Positions 1 to 10,255 of a DNA stretch of 64,000 nt are shown here, piece after piece. Position 1 is the first letter of the stretch. Each line of letters begins with the position of its first letter. The stretch spans positions 1,922,001 to 1,986,000 of the forward strand of contig JANTQA010000010.1 in the NCBI GenBank assembly GCA_027625915.1. The letters run 5' to 3'. The notes under the pieces were generated by a model that was not told the DNA's origin, made no database searches, and saw only the letters and a list, made by a program, of their open reading frames with translations. Both the position numbers and the translations under genes were made by a program. The stretch comes from Anaeramoeba flamelloides. Taxonomy: Eukaryota > Metamonada > Anaeramoebidae.

Positions 1-674
1 TCAGAACAAATCAAATAAATAATCAGTTAAATTTGTGATTGTGTGTTTAGGTTGTTTGGTAAACTTTTGAAACGTTATCTATCTCTTATATACATGGATA
101 GAGTAAAGAAAATGATTTTATTTGATTTTGATTCGATAAAAAACTTATTGAGGATATGCTGAATCCAAAGTATTTTTGTTCATATCGATAAATTCTAAAA
201 AAAAAAAAAATTGTCTGGAATCTTTAGTAGATATTATTTATTATGAAGTGTTCAGTATTAAATCAACTTTATTTGTTAAAGAGAAAATTTTGAAGTAATT
301 AAATTTGTAACTCCACGTTCAGAAGATGATTAAACACATTCCTTACAAGTATTTTTAAATTTAACCCAGTTTTCGAAAAAAAAAATTGGTTAATATAAAG
401 AATCTTTAAAAAAATGGAGATGAAAAAAAAAAAAGTAAAAAAGACAAAAATTGACAAGAAAGATGTTTATATTTATTATAATATGGTTGAAATGGTTCTG
501 TATAGCGGGTATGGTATTTTTTTTTTTTTCTTGATTTTATTTAACAAATCGGAAACTTTTGATTTTTGCTGGATGATAACACAAATAAAAAGTATTTTAA
601 AACTTTAAAGAGAAAAATAATAAAGAAAAAATGAAGAATTAATAATATACAAATAAAAAGGTTCAAAAAAAAAG
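1..674. other. AT-rich intergenic DNA, no gene seen
   Basis: The stretch consists of A/T-rich sequence with homopolymer runs. A 64-codon open frame at 414-608 is mostly Lys/Asn/Phe/Ile codons made of A and T runs, with no recognisable motif, so I treat it as chance. Confidence 0.6.
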
Positions 675-676
675 TA

Positions 677-869
677 CAGTCAGTTCCACTTTTAAGGCAC
701 AAACTTTCAACGAAATTTAAGGCACAAAAAAATCTCAAACAAAGGCACAAAATTTTGATTCTAGTAAAATAAATTGTAAAAAAAAATTATAAATTTTGTG
801 CCTTAATTTGAGATTTTTTTGTGCCTTAAATTTCCTTGAAAGTTTGTACCTTAAATTTCAAGCTGGCTA
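677..869. mobile_element. Fold-back MITE, TA-flanked, copy 1 of 4
   Basis: This is a nearly perfect palindrome of about 193 bp whose two arms carry the repeated motif TTAAGGCACAAA. It begins CAGTCAGTTCCAC after a TA (675-676) and ends in the degraded mirror image before another TA (870-871). Three more copies lie at 32073-32264, 52058-52255 and 55749-55946. CAGT ends plus TA duplication are typical of Tc1/mariner-derived MITEs. It has no coding capacity. The right end (GCTGGCTA instead of ACTGACTG) has drifted, so this copy is older than the two inside the LINE. Confidence 0.85.
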
Positions 870-871
870 TA

Positions 872-1429
872 ATTAATAGACCCATCTTATTTTTTTTTTT
901 TCGGTTGGTTATTAACATTCAAATATTAAATGCATTAATATAGTTTACCGTTATTTCTCATCTTTACAAATATTTTCAAACAAATAAAATTAATTCAAAA
1001 TAATAATTACAACGGAAAAGAAACAATAATGGTCTTATCAAATTATTGATTTTGATACTAATTTTTCATTGTTAATACTCTCAATATTTGAAAAGGGGTA
1101 TTGTTTAATCTTTTAAATTTCAGAAATTTACTAATTATATGAAAATGAAATAGAGGATCATTTTTTTTAAGATCCCGAAAAGATTTAATATTTGATTTCT
1201 TTAGTTAATTGTGAAATAAAAACTTTAAATTATTTAAATTCTTGGATTAATTCATACTTTACTGGAATTTATAAAATAAACAGGAACTTACAAATTCTTA
1301 TTAAAAAAACAGAATTATAAATCGAAAATATGATAATTTCGGTTAATAAAAAGAAATTTAAATTCGAAAAGAAATTAGGAAATTTATATCTCCCTAATTT
1401 GGAAAAATTAACAAAATTAATCAAAGAAT
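872..1429. other. AT-rich intergenic DNA
   Basis: I see no open frame of note, no RNA gene and no clear repeat in this stretch. The right part may be the worn upstream portion of the LINE remnant that follows. Confidence 0.5.
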
Positions 1430-1960
1430 AAATATGAAAATCAATTGGAATTCAAAAGATATTATTGAAAGAAAAAAAGAAATATATAAATATAAATATA
1501 ATGAGTTGTTGAATTCTACCAGTCTGGAGGTTCAAAAATATTTTTTAATAATAAAATATCAAAACATTTTTTTAAAATCCAATGATATTTAAGTTAAACA
1601 TCAAGTTCAACAATTCTAAAATTCAGAACATTTACTAACTGCTTACATAGATACTACTATGTACCAAATAAAAATTCCAATAAATTTTGTCCTTTATGTT
1701 TAAAGTATAAACAGAAGGAAATTATAGAAAATATTGATCACTTTTTTATAAGTCTGTCATTCCTATGAAAAAAATCGATTAATTTTTCAAAATAAATGAA
1801 AAGAAATAAATCTTAATGAAATAATTTTCAACCATGATACACTGTGAAATTGTTTTCATTAATTAAAAATTATATTTCTATGATTTCACCCTTAAATTTA
1901 ATTTCAGAAATTTAAGTCCAAGGGCAACTAGAGTGTAATTTACACTTCTTCAATAAAAAT
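1430..1960 (+). mobile_element. LINE 3'-end remnant with zinc-knuckle motif
   Basis: A broken plus-strand reading around 1680-1770 gives NKFCPLCLKYKQKEI followed by IDHFF. This is the Cys-x2-Cys ... His pattern found at the C-terminus of many non-LTR retrotransposon ORF2 proteins. The segment from about 1745 to 1955 is clearly homologous to 16450-16665, including the shared ending AGAGTGTAATTTACACTTC then TTCAATAA and an A-rich run. The copy is 5'-truncated and carries many frame breaks. It differs from the LINE at 51.7-56.1 kb, so at least two LINE families are present. Confidence 0.65.
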
Positions 1961-3398
1961 AAAAAAAAAAATATTTGATATATTTTATTGTCTTTTTAAA
2001 ATTAGATTAAATTTCAATGTTATTTATTCATACAGAACTCTCAGCAATTATTAAAAGTGAAATTTCTTCAAAATTAAATTTTTTTGCAAATTTAACTATT
2101 TCTAATTTAGATCCAAAAAACCAAAAAGGATCAGATCTTTTTACTGAAAAGACAATTGAGAAAAAATGACATCTTCAACAAATTATTATTCATTTCTCTA
2201 AAGTTGAGAAATACCGTTACACTTCAGGCTTAATTGTTTCCTTGTGTATAAACAATTACCATACTACCTTTTGGCAAAAAAATAATTAAGAGTTACTATT
2301 CCCTTCATACGATTGTTGTGTTGGTTTGCGAAAACGAAAAAAAAAAAGTTTAATTGAAGGAAAACAAAAAAAAAAAAAGTTTTTATTCATACTGAACTAG
2401 TCGTAAAGATTAGTTGGTTGTTAAAAATTATAAAACGAAAGGTAAAGTGATGTTTTATTTCTTATTCTAAACTAGAATTTTAAGAATTATTTTTCAAAAT
2501 AAGATCTCAAAAAAGCATTTCACACTAAATCAAGAAAAAAACTGATAATCAATTGAGATTACTATTGGTACTTCATTGATCTGTTCAAAAATTGTCAAGT
2601 AAGGAGAAAAATCAAGGAAATAAAAAGATCAATATTAGAAACAAAAAGCAAATCAAAAAAAAGTAAAAAAAAGAAAAAAAAAAAGCTAATTAATGTCTTT
2701 GTGTTTCAGAAAGTTTTCTCATCAAAGATTATAAATCAATTTTATTAATCAGTGGATTGACAGATTGTTATCATCATTTACAAAGACAAAAAATTACTTT
2801 AAAAAGGAAAAAAGATTCTCAAGATTAAATAAACACACAAAAAAAAAAAAAAAAAAATTAATTAGCAAAATAAAAAAATTCAATTTGAAAAAAGGATAAA
2901 AATAAAAAAATGAAAAAGTTTATTGATTTTAGAATAAAGTAAGATTTCTACATTGAAAAAACAAGGTCTGTTGCAAAAACGATTTTCGGTCTTTCTTCAA
3001 AACAAAAATTTATAAAGTCAAACCAAAGAATAAATTACTAATTCTTGAAAAGATTTTGTAATTCTTTCTACTGAAATTATCCAAGTTTGTATCTCTAAAG
3101 AGGGAATATCAAAAAAAGGAAAAGTTTGATATATTTTAACTCTAGTATTATCGATTTAACTTTCGGATTATTGAGATCTAATTTCTCATTACTAAAATTA
3201 AAACTGATTTATTCTCAAGTGGGGTGAAGTTCACAAACACTTAAAATTCCTTCCTAATTTTCAAGTAACACTTTGTTGTATGAATTAATTACAATGATGA
3301 TAAAAAAGTCTCAAAAAAATGATTAACCAAGCTTCTAAATTGATCTGAGATTAACTATTTCCAAGTGATTTCATTTTTTTTAATTACCGATTTTATTT
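1961..3398. other. AT-rich intergenic DNA upstream of rps14
   Basis: No gene is supported. The piece near 2300 (ATTCCCTTCATACG) is shared with the dispersed repeat at about 9350, so fragments of that repeat family may be present. Long A runs occur at 2338-2380 and 2838-2858. Confidence 0.5.
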
Positions 3399-3401
3399 TA
3401 G
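3399..3401 (+). promoter_or_regulatory. Possible 3' splice acceptor just before the rps14 start
   Basis: A T-rich tract ending TTTTAG at 3401 lies 13 nt before the ATG. It could end a 5'-UTR intron or be a trans-splice acceptor. The same arrangement occurs before eIF3i, L32 and the RGG protein gene. There is no transcript evidence in the sequence. Confidence 0.3.
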
Positions 3402-3414
3402 ATTTACTTTACCA

Positions 3415-4469
3415 ATGAGCAGAAGAAAGAAACAACAAAAGAAACAACAAAAAGAAACTGAAGAAAAAAAAATGGGACCTTTGGTAAAAGAAGGTGAACT
3501 TGTTTTTGGTGTTGCACATATTTATGCATCTTGGAATGTAAATAAATAATTACCAAATTTTTATTCAAATTCTTTTTTTTTTTATCAAAAAAAGAAAATA
3601 AAAACAAAACAAAAAGAAAAAGAAACAAATTTGATAGGTTATTCTTTACGAATCAAAAATCAAATTTTTGTTGATTGTAAAAGCACTTGATCTTAAATTT
3701 TGCTTTTTTTTTTTTTTATTTTTCTTTTTTTGTCTTTGTATGGTTATTCAAAATATTTGTCAATGTTGCTTGAAACAAATCACATTAAAGGACACTTTCA
3801 TCCATGTAACAGATCTTTCAGGAAGTGAAACAATTGCAAGAGTATCAGGTCTGTATTTACATTTTTTACCTTTTTTTTTAGGTTTTACGATATGTTTTTG
3901 TGAGTGTGGTGAACTTTATTTCAAAACCAATTGCCCAGCAAATCAAAATTTATTTCAAACAAACAAAATTAACCTTAACTTTAATTTTAATACCAATAAT
4001 CCGAATAAAAACAAAACAAAAAACAATTTTAATGTTTCTCAAAATTCGTAGGCGGACAAAAAGTAAAAACAGATCGTGATGAATCTTCGCCATATGCAGC
4101 AATGCTTGCCGTTGTAGACATTATTACTCGTTGTAAAGTAAATATTCCTTTTCACAATAGCATTCTAAATCTTTAATTTCTTGTTCTTCACATTCTTTTT
4201 TTAATTGGCTTGTATTCAATAACAAATTATACTTTTTTTCAACAAAACAAAACAAAACAAAAAAAAAACAGGAACTTAATATTAATGCTCTTCATATTAA
4301 AATTAGAGGAAGAGGAGGTAACAGAAGAAGAAGACCGGGTCCAGGGGGTCAAGCAGCCATGCGCGCACTTGCAAGAGCAGGAATGAAAATTGGAAGAATT
4401 GAAGATGTTACACCAATCCCAACTGATGGAACTAGAAAACATGGTGGAAGAAGAGGAAGAAGACTTTAA
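3415..4469 (+). CDS. RPS14: 40S ribosomal protein S14 (uS11), four exons
   Basis: This is a component of the small ribosomal subunit platform that binds 18S rRNA near the decoding centre. Exons are 3415-3537, 3791-3848, 4052-4137 and 4272-4469, giving 154 residues (about 151 in animals). Introns are 253, 203 and 134 nt, with donors GTAAAT, GTCTGT and GTAAAT. The joined protein reads [15 protein letters not shown], then [32 protein letters not shown], and the basic tail [20 protein letters not shown] with [20 protein letters not shown]. All are family hallmarks. The N-terminal 20 residues are rich in Lys and Gln, and a second Met at residue 20 (MGPLVKEG) could also be considered. Intron phases are 0, 1 and 0. 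The start was chosen as the first ATG after an apparent acceptor site. Identity is certain; exon ends are read by eye from splice signals and the family alignment. Confidence 0.97.
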
Positions 4470-4664
4470 ATTTGTTGCTATTTTTGGATTTTGCTTACTC
4501 TTGTAAGAATTTTTTGATTATTTTCAAGACACTTCATTAAAATTTGCTGTTATTTTCAGATAAAACATTCATTATTTCAAAGTTGTTATTTCTTTATTTT
4601 TCTTTATTTTTCTGAAATTAAAAACAAACAAAGCACTCAACGGCACTATACTATAAATTAAACT

Positions 4665-4750
4665 AAAAATGAAGAAATAAAAAGAAAAATGAAGAAATAA
4701 AAAGAAAAATGAAGAAATAAAAAGAAAAATGAAGAAATAAAAAGAAAATT
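4665..4750. repeat. 20-bp tandem repeat, four copies
   Basis: The unit GAAGAAATAAAAAGAAAAAT is repeated four times almost exactly, just beyond the rps14 stop. The following bases (TTTCTT then TTCTTTTTATTTCCTC) are a partial mirror image, so the region could fold back. No coding role is seen. Confidence 0.9.
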
Positions 4751-4799
4751 TCTTAAATTTTCTTTTTATTTCCTCAATTGTAAAAAATTAATGACGGAT

Positions 4800-5210
4800 T
4801 TCTCGAGACTTCCCTAATAAAAAACTTTTTTTATAACATGTTATATGTGTGATATATACCTGTTTTAAAGGATGAATGTGTTTTAAAATTTGAAATACAA
4901 ATCATATATAATAACTATAACACATTTTAAAGCATGTTTTAAAAAATACTCACATTTTAAAACATTTTTTTATTGTTTTAAAAGGCGTTTTAAAGATTTG
5001 TAACATACCTTATACATGTTATATATCTTAAAACGTGTTACAAGATATGTTTTAAATTTACAAAATCAAAAAAAAACATTTGAAGAACATGTTTTAAAAT
5101 TGTTATAAAATAAAATTGTTTTAAAAGCAAAAAAATAAAATTTATATAACATGTTATAGTAAAGTTTTATAATTATTATAAATATGTTGTAAAATTTTAA
5201 ATACAATAAT
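4800..5210. repeat. Cluster of GTTTTAAA and TAACATGTTA motifs
   Basis: About a dozen copies of TTTTAAA (often TGTTTTAAA or its complement) and several palindromes of the form ATAACATGTTATA are packed into 400 bp. A smaller cluster of both motifs occurs at 7918-8020. Inward-facing CCCTAATAAAAAA (about 4810) and TTTTTTTATTAGGG (about 8022) flank the two clusters. This resembles subterminal repeats of a DNA transposon about 3.2 kb long, but no transposase is seen between. Confidence 0.4.
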
Positions 5211-6394
5211 AAAATGAAATTCTGGTATTAAATTATTTGAGAAGATTAAAAAATGAAATTCTTCTTAGTTTATATTTATTTTTTTGTATGGAAAAAAAAA
5301 AGAAGAAAAGAAAGTAAGTAAGAATGAGTTTATTGCTTCAGGTAAATATCATATTTATTCGAATGGTAATGTATATTTATTGATAAATATTTTTTTGGGT
5401 CTTTGAAATGTTGATATTAAATTGATTTACCCACTTTTGAATTCTAAAGAAATTAAAGTAATGAGTTTTTAGTTTTCTGTGATTTCTGTGATTTCTGTGA
5501 TTTCTGAGATTTCTGAGATTACTGTGATTCTGTTCATTTTTTTGTTCAAATGATTAAAATCCTATTTGCTTTATATGTGGAAGAAGAAATTGAAATAAAG
5601 ATAAGAATAATTTTTTGAAAAATAAATAGGTATAAAAATATATTTAAAATTAAAATAAAAAAAATAAAAAAATAAATAATAAAAAAAGAAAGAAAATTTC
5701 GAAAACCAAATCGTATTCTTAAAAACTCGGTACTTTATAGATTCAACCAATCTATAAATGTCTTAAATTAAAACTTTATAAAATAACCTATTTCATTTGA
5801 TCTATAGTTGTTCAAATATTTAGAACTCCTTGTTAAAACAAATTATGGTGGTGATCGAAAAAAATCTATAAAAAGGAAACAGCCACCAGCCCATTCAACA
5901 CTTGTGTTACACAAAAACACACATTTTTAAGTTTTTACTTTTTTTATAATCTCTTTTTTTTTTTTTTTTTTTCAGAATATTAAATTGTGTTTAAAATACT
6001 TCTAATCGCTGTAATTAAAAGATTCTTTTGATTACTCTTTGCATTAGGAGTCACAAATTTAGTCACTTCAAAACTACTCTTTAACAGATTAAGAGCTCTT
6101 GAGCACTTAACCCAAACCAATAAAACCTACTCTTTTTCATTTCTGGTTTTTCTTTCTCTTTTTCTTGTCATTGGAGGGAATTTTATGTTTTCTTTCATTT
6201 TGTAAAGAAAATAAATCCCATTCCAAAAATTTGGGCACCTAAAATCAAAAATAGGCAAAAAAACCCCAATTTATTGTATTTTCCAAACTTAATATAAAAC
6301 CACATTTAAGAAACCCAGTATTAATGTTTTAATGAGTAATCATTTCAATCCAAATAATTGAAAAAAAATATAAAACTCAAAAATAAAAATTGGT
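5211..6394. other. Intergenic DNA, no gene seen
   Basis: Apart from the 9-bp repeat there is only a TATA-like stretch (TCTATAAAAAGG at about 5866) followed by 60 bp of unusually mixed composition. No open frame follows it, so I do not call a promoter. Confidence 0.5.
5470..5535. repeat. 9-bp tandem repeat (TGTGATTTC)n
   Basis: Five to six copies of TGTGATTTC and its variants GAGATTTCT and ATTACTGTG occur in a row. It is simple tandem DNA with no gene context. Confidence 0.8.
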
Positions 6395-6745
6395 GTGTAC
6401 AAAATAATGAAACGAGCTGAACAAAAAATGTATTGGTTAATTTGTTGACATTTCACCAGCAATTGTTGATCGATCAAATGTAAAGATAACATCTACCAAT
6501 TGTATGTTGTTTTTCCAATTTAACAAACTCAACACTAACCTTCTATCAACCATTGAAAAAAATTACCAGATCTAACGAAACAGATTAAGTAACAGCAAAA
6601 AAGGAAATGAAAACAAAACAAAAAAGACTAAAAATGAAATAGTTTGTAAAATCAAAATTCTTTCCAAATTGAATTTAAAGTGGATTATTGTTATTCTTTC
6701 AACTGTTTAAATTGTGTCCAAATTTTTGGAATATAGTTTATATTG
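6395..6745. repeat. Dispersed repeat, paired with 38455-38790
   Basis: Roughly 350 bp align with 38455-38790. Shared landmarks include TGATC(G/C)ATCAAATG, GATCTAACGAAACA followed by a GTAA, AATTTGAATG/AATTGAATTT, and the end TTTTTGGAATATAGTTTATAT. No coding frame is conserved. It is probably a non-autonomous transposon remnant, but I could not find its ends. Confidence 0.7.
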
Positions 6746-8100
6746 TATAAGTTATAATCTTGCCTACCCTATAGTTAGGATAAAAACCTTTAAAGCAATT
6801 TTAAAGTGCCGTTGAGTGTCGTAAAGTGTCAGGTTTTCTCGAATTCAAAAGAATGAAGATAAAATCAAAATTTTTCGTAATTCTTTGAAATTAAAAAAAA
6901 CCTAACGACAAACAAGAGGTAATTTTCTTGGATCGCATCTCAAAAATAATAAAAATAATAAAAAATATTAAAAATAAGATTTGAAATTGAAAAAAGAAAC
7001 TTAAATTTCAGAAGATCTGAATAAGATAGACTTACTTTTTAATAATGCCAAGTATCGATTTAACTTTTTTTAAAAGCACTAAAAATTCCACCAAAGTATT
7101 TCATATAATGAATTTGTTGAACTTTGTAATCTTGTTTTGAACACAAACACATAAAAAAATCTTCAAGCATTTTTTTGTTTCGGAGATATAGTATTTTTTG
7201 AAAACTAGCTTAAAACCCAGTATCAGCTTTTTTAAATGAAAAAAAAACAAGAAAAAGAATAAGAAAAAAAGAAAAAAAAACTTAAAAATAAGAAAAAAAA
7301 ACAGATTGTTTGAAGTATGTGTACTTTTTGGATTGTAATGTGACTGAAGTGGTTTGAAGGGTTGAGAAATGTAAAACCAAAATTATCTGAGTTTGATCTT
7401 TGAACAAAGGTATGAGTATGGATTCATTATTGTAAAATTTTTCTTTTTATTTGTTAAATGAGAAGTTGAAAAAACTGAAAACAAAAAAAATGAAAAGAGA
7501 TACAAATTTTTTTTTGAACAACAAAAAATAATAGAAATTATAAATTAATTGTTAAATTTATTCTGCTCACTATTTTTTGGAATAGAATTATTTGTTAACC
7601 AAAATCAAAAATTCAAAAACAAAAAAGAAAAATATAAAAGTTCGTTAATTTTTTTACTGTTTTTTCATTTTAGATTTAATTTTGAAGTCAATCCCTTTTG
7701 TGATGGTGTTCTGAAAATAAATTTTTCAAGTTTTTTGTTTGTTTTGGTGAATTGAAATGGTAACTTTATTTCAGATTTTTTCAAGTTCCTTTCAAAGACT
7801 AGTCTAGGAATTTTTTCAAAGATTTGGTAGCTGTTCATAAATTTTCGCTAATTTTATAAATTGTTAACAAAGAAAACAAAAAGAAGTAAAGATCTGAGTT
7901 AGATATTTAAAATTATTTTGTAACATGTTATTAGAGTGTTATAAAAAAATTGAAATCAAAAATGGACAATATTATGGGGAATTTTGTTTTAAAAATGTTT
8001 TAAAGGTGTTTTAAATTTATTTTTTTATTAGGGTTTCTGTTCTATTCAGAAAATTTATTGATTTCCCAAATCAACAAAAACACGAGAAAAGAGATTGAAA
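6746..8100. other. Repeat-rich intergenic DNA
   Basis: It contains a short echo of the segment after rps14 (AGTGCCGTTGAGTG at about 6805, inverted at 4633-4648) and a second GTTTTAAA/AACATGTTA cluster at 7918-8020. The open frame at 7549-7755 is Phe/Asn/Lys rich with no motif and is not supported as a gene. Confidence 0.5.
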
Positions 8101-8168
8101 GTTTTCCAGAATTCAAAAGAATTGAGCAAAATTCTTGATTCTGCTTATTTCTTTTGAATTCTGGAAAA
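8101..8168. repeat. Imperfect hairpin, 24-bp arms
   Basis: TTTTCCAGAATTCAAAAGAA near 8102 is mirrored by TTCTTTTGAATTCTGGAAAA at about 8148. The loop is about 30 nt. A partial copy of the arm (CGAATTCAAAAGAATG) occurs at 6840. There is no T-run terminator context typical of an RNA gene. Confidence 0.75.
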
Positions 8169-9329
8169 AGAAAAGGTGGTTTTCTTTCTTTTTTTTTTTG
8201 AGTTAGAAAATTTAAACAAAAATTAAAAAAAAATAAAAAACTGAATGGTGATTTCCTTGAGGTTTTCTGATTAAACTGAAAACTTAAAAAAACTTAATGA
8301 CACTTTGCTAGGATACGAATTTATGTAATTAAATTAATTTAAATCATACAAAAACTTAACTGTGATTTTCCAAAAACCAAATTAAAATACTTAAATCTAC
8401 AACCTAATTTTCTAAATTTAAACTCTTTGTCGGTTATTTATAATTCAAAATAATTGATGAAAATCAAAGATTTTACCATTTGAAATTTTAAAAAAAAAAT
8501 AATAATAAGGGTATTTTTTTAGATGCTGCGTTTTTTACAAAGTAAAAATATTGATTTTATCAATAAACTTAAAACTCAATAAAGCCTAATAATACCTTTT
8601 ATTTCCATTTCTAAGAAATGAAGAAAATTAATGATGATATACTATTTTTCATGTTAATAAAAAATAAAAATCATGATAATCAAAAAAAACCAAAAATCTC
8701 AAAAAAAAAAAAAAATAAAAAAATTATAATCGTCTTAAATCAATAAAAAAAAATCAAGTCATAAGAAAATCTTACTTTTTAATGATGAATTAACAAAGAA
8801 TCATATTTTAAAAAAAATTTTTTTATTCAATTTCCTCATTTTTCAGAAACCACAAAATTTTAACAGTAGTATTTAAATAAACAATTTTTCATATTTCTTA
8901 TATTTTCAATTTCCGTACTTGAAATAAAAATGCAATTTTTTAATTTGAAAAAAAAACAGTCTGAGAAGATTCTTTCTCATATTTAAAATTATATCCATTC
9001 ATAAATAAAATGTTTTTATTCTTTATACCTATTTATCCTTTCTCGCTTATTTTATTTTTTAACTATTATATATTAATCTTTTTATCAAAGGTTTGTAGAG
9101 GGGTAAAGCCAAGTATCCTTATTAGAAACAGATTAAAGAAACTATTTTTTTTTTTAGATATTTTTATTGTTAATCAGAAACTATTTTTACAGATAAACAT
9201 AATCAATAAAATAAAAAAATAAAAAAATTTCCTGAAATACATTTTAATTTTTTTTTGTTTTTTGAATTTTTTCTTTCAAAAACTTTGTTCTCAAGACATT
9301 TTAATGACAAACAGCCCGAATTCAATATT
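8169..9329. other. AT-rich intergenic DNA
   Basis: No gene is supported. The frame at 9010-9222 encodes a hydrophobic, low-complexity peptide with no start context or homolog I recognise. It is likely chance in A/T-only sequence. Confidence 0.5.
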
Positions 9330-10255
9330 CAAGGGATTATCATTATGGCCAATTCCCTTCATACGAATGGAGTTCCATACTCACTAAAAATGGTATTGTG
9401 TAAGTGTAATTCTTTATGTTGAAAAAATTAAACAAAAATTTTATTAAAGATCCCAAGAATTTCAATCACAAAAATTTAAATAAAAAAAAGAAAAAACCTT
9501 TTACCAATAATACAAAAATTACAAATAAAAAAAAAAAAATTACAAAAAGATGTCAATGACAAAAAATCTTTTTCTAAAAAAAAAATTCACAGGATCTTTA
9601 ATAAAAAAAATTCAAATAACCAACAAAAGTTTAAAAAGCATTCTCAATTAAAAAATTCAAATTTAAGGGTCTAGTCATACACTGTGGATTTGCTCCATAC
9701 TCAAGGAGTGACTTATAACCCAAAAAATGGTATTGTGAAATAGCCCTTCTTTTGATTGACAAAATTCAATATAACAAAAAAAAAAATAATTCAGAGGATC
9801 TTCTTCGACAAAAAAAGCAATTATAAAAAAAATTTCTAAAAGAATCCTAAATTTCAAAAAAACAAATTTTCAAAAATTAAATTACTTCGGATCATCTTTG
9901 ACAAAAAATTCAAATTTAAAAAAAAAAAAAGTTTAAAAAGGATTCTCAATTACAAAAAATCAAAATTTAAAATTAAAACGGATCTCTTTTTCTTGCTTTA
10001 ATTTTATATTTACACATACTCAAATTTCTTTAATTTAAAATAAATTACTTTCTTGAATTTCGCAATCAATTTAGTTGGATTTAATCCAATTTATGTTTCT
10101 ATTATAACCCTCTGTATTTGATAAATAAAGTATTTTGTTAGATTCTTTTTTATTAAATTAGTTCATTTAAATGATGAAAAAAGAGAAAAAAAATTCTTTG
10201 AGATATCAAAAAATGCGAAATAGGGACACCTCAAAACTCAACACAGTTTAATTTC
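9330..10255. repeat. Dispersed repeat family, one partial and one longer copy
   Basis: The unit starts AAGGG(T/A)..TAGTCA, continues CCATACTCAAGGAGTGAC then ATGGTATTGTGAAA, and ends near CACCTCAAAACTCAACA. A partial unit (9330-9620) precedes a longer one (9665-10255). Homologs are at 50268-50725 (same orientation) and about 11515-11605 (inverted, CTTGAGTATGG and ATACCCTTTTTGGTATC). The middle is full of poly-A interruptions and short GGATCTTC segments. It looks like a worn, non-autonomous mobile element, and no protein is encoded. Confidence 0.65.

Noticed and set aside
3404-3628. Minus-strand 74-codon frame over rps14 exon 1
   Set aside because: It is the complement of a confirmed exon and an A-rich intron; the plus strand carries the conserved ribosomal protein.
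5860-5930. Apparent promoter with TATA box (TCTATAAAAAGG) followed by GC-richer DNA
   Set aside because: No open frame, intron signal or RNA-like structure follows within 500 bp. TATA-like strings are common at this base composition.
9010-9222. 70-codon hydrophobic frame that could be a small membrane protein
   Set aside because: It consists almost wholly of A/T codons (Phe, Ile, Leu, Asn, Lys), as chance frames do here, without a homolog or GC rise.
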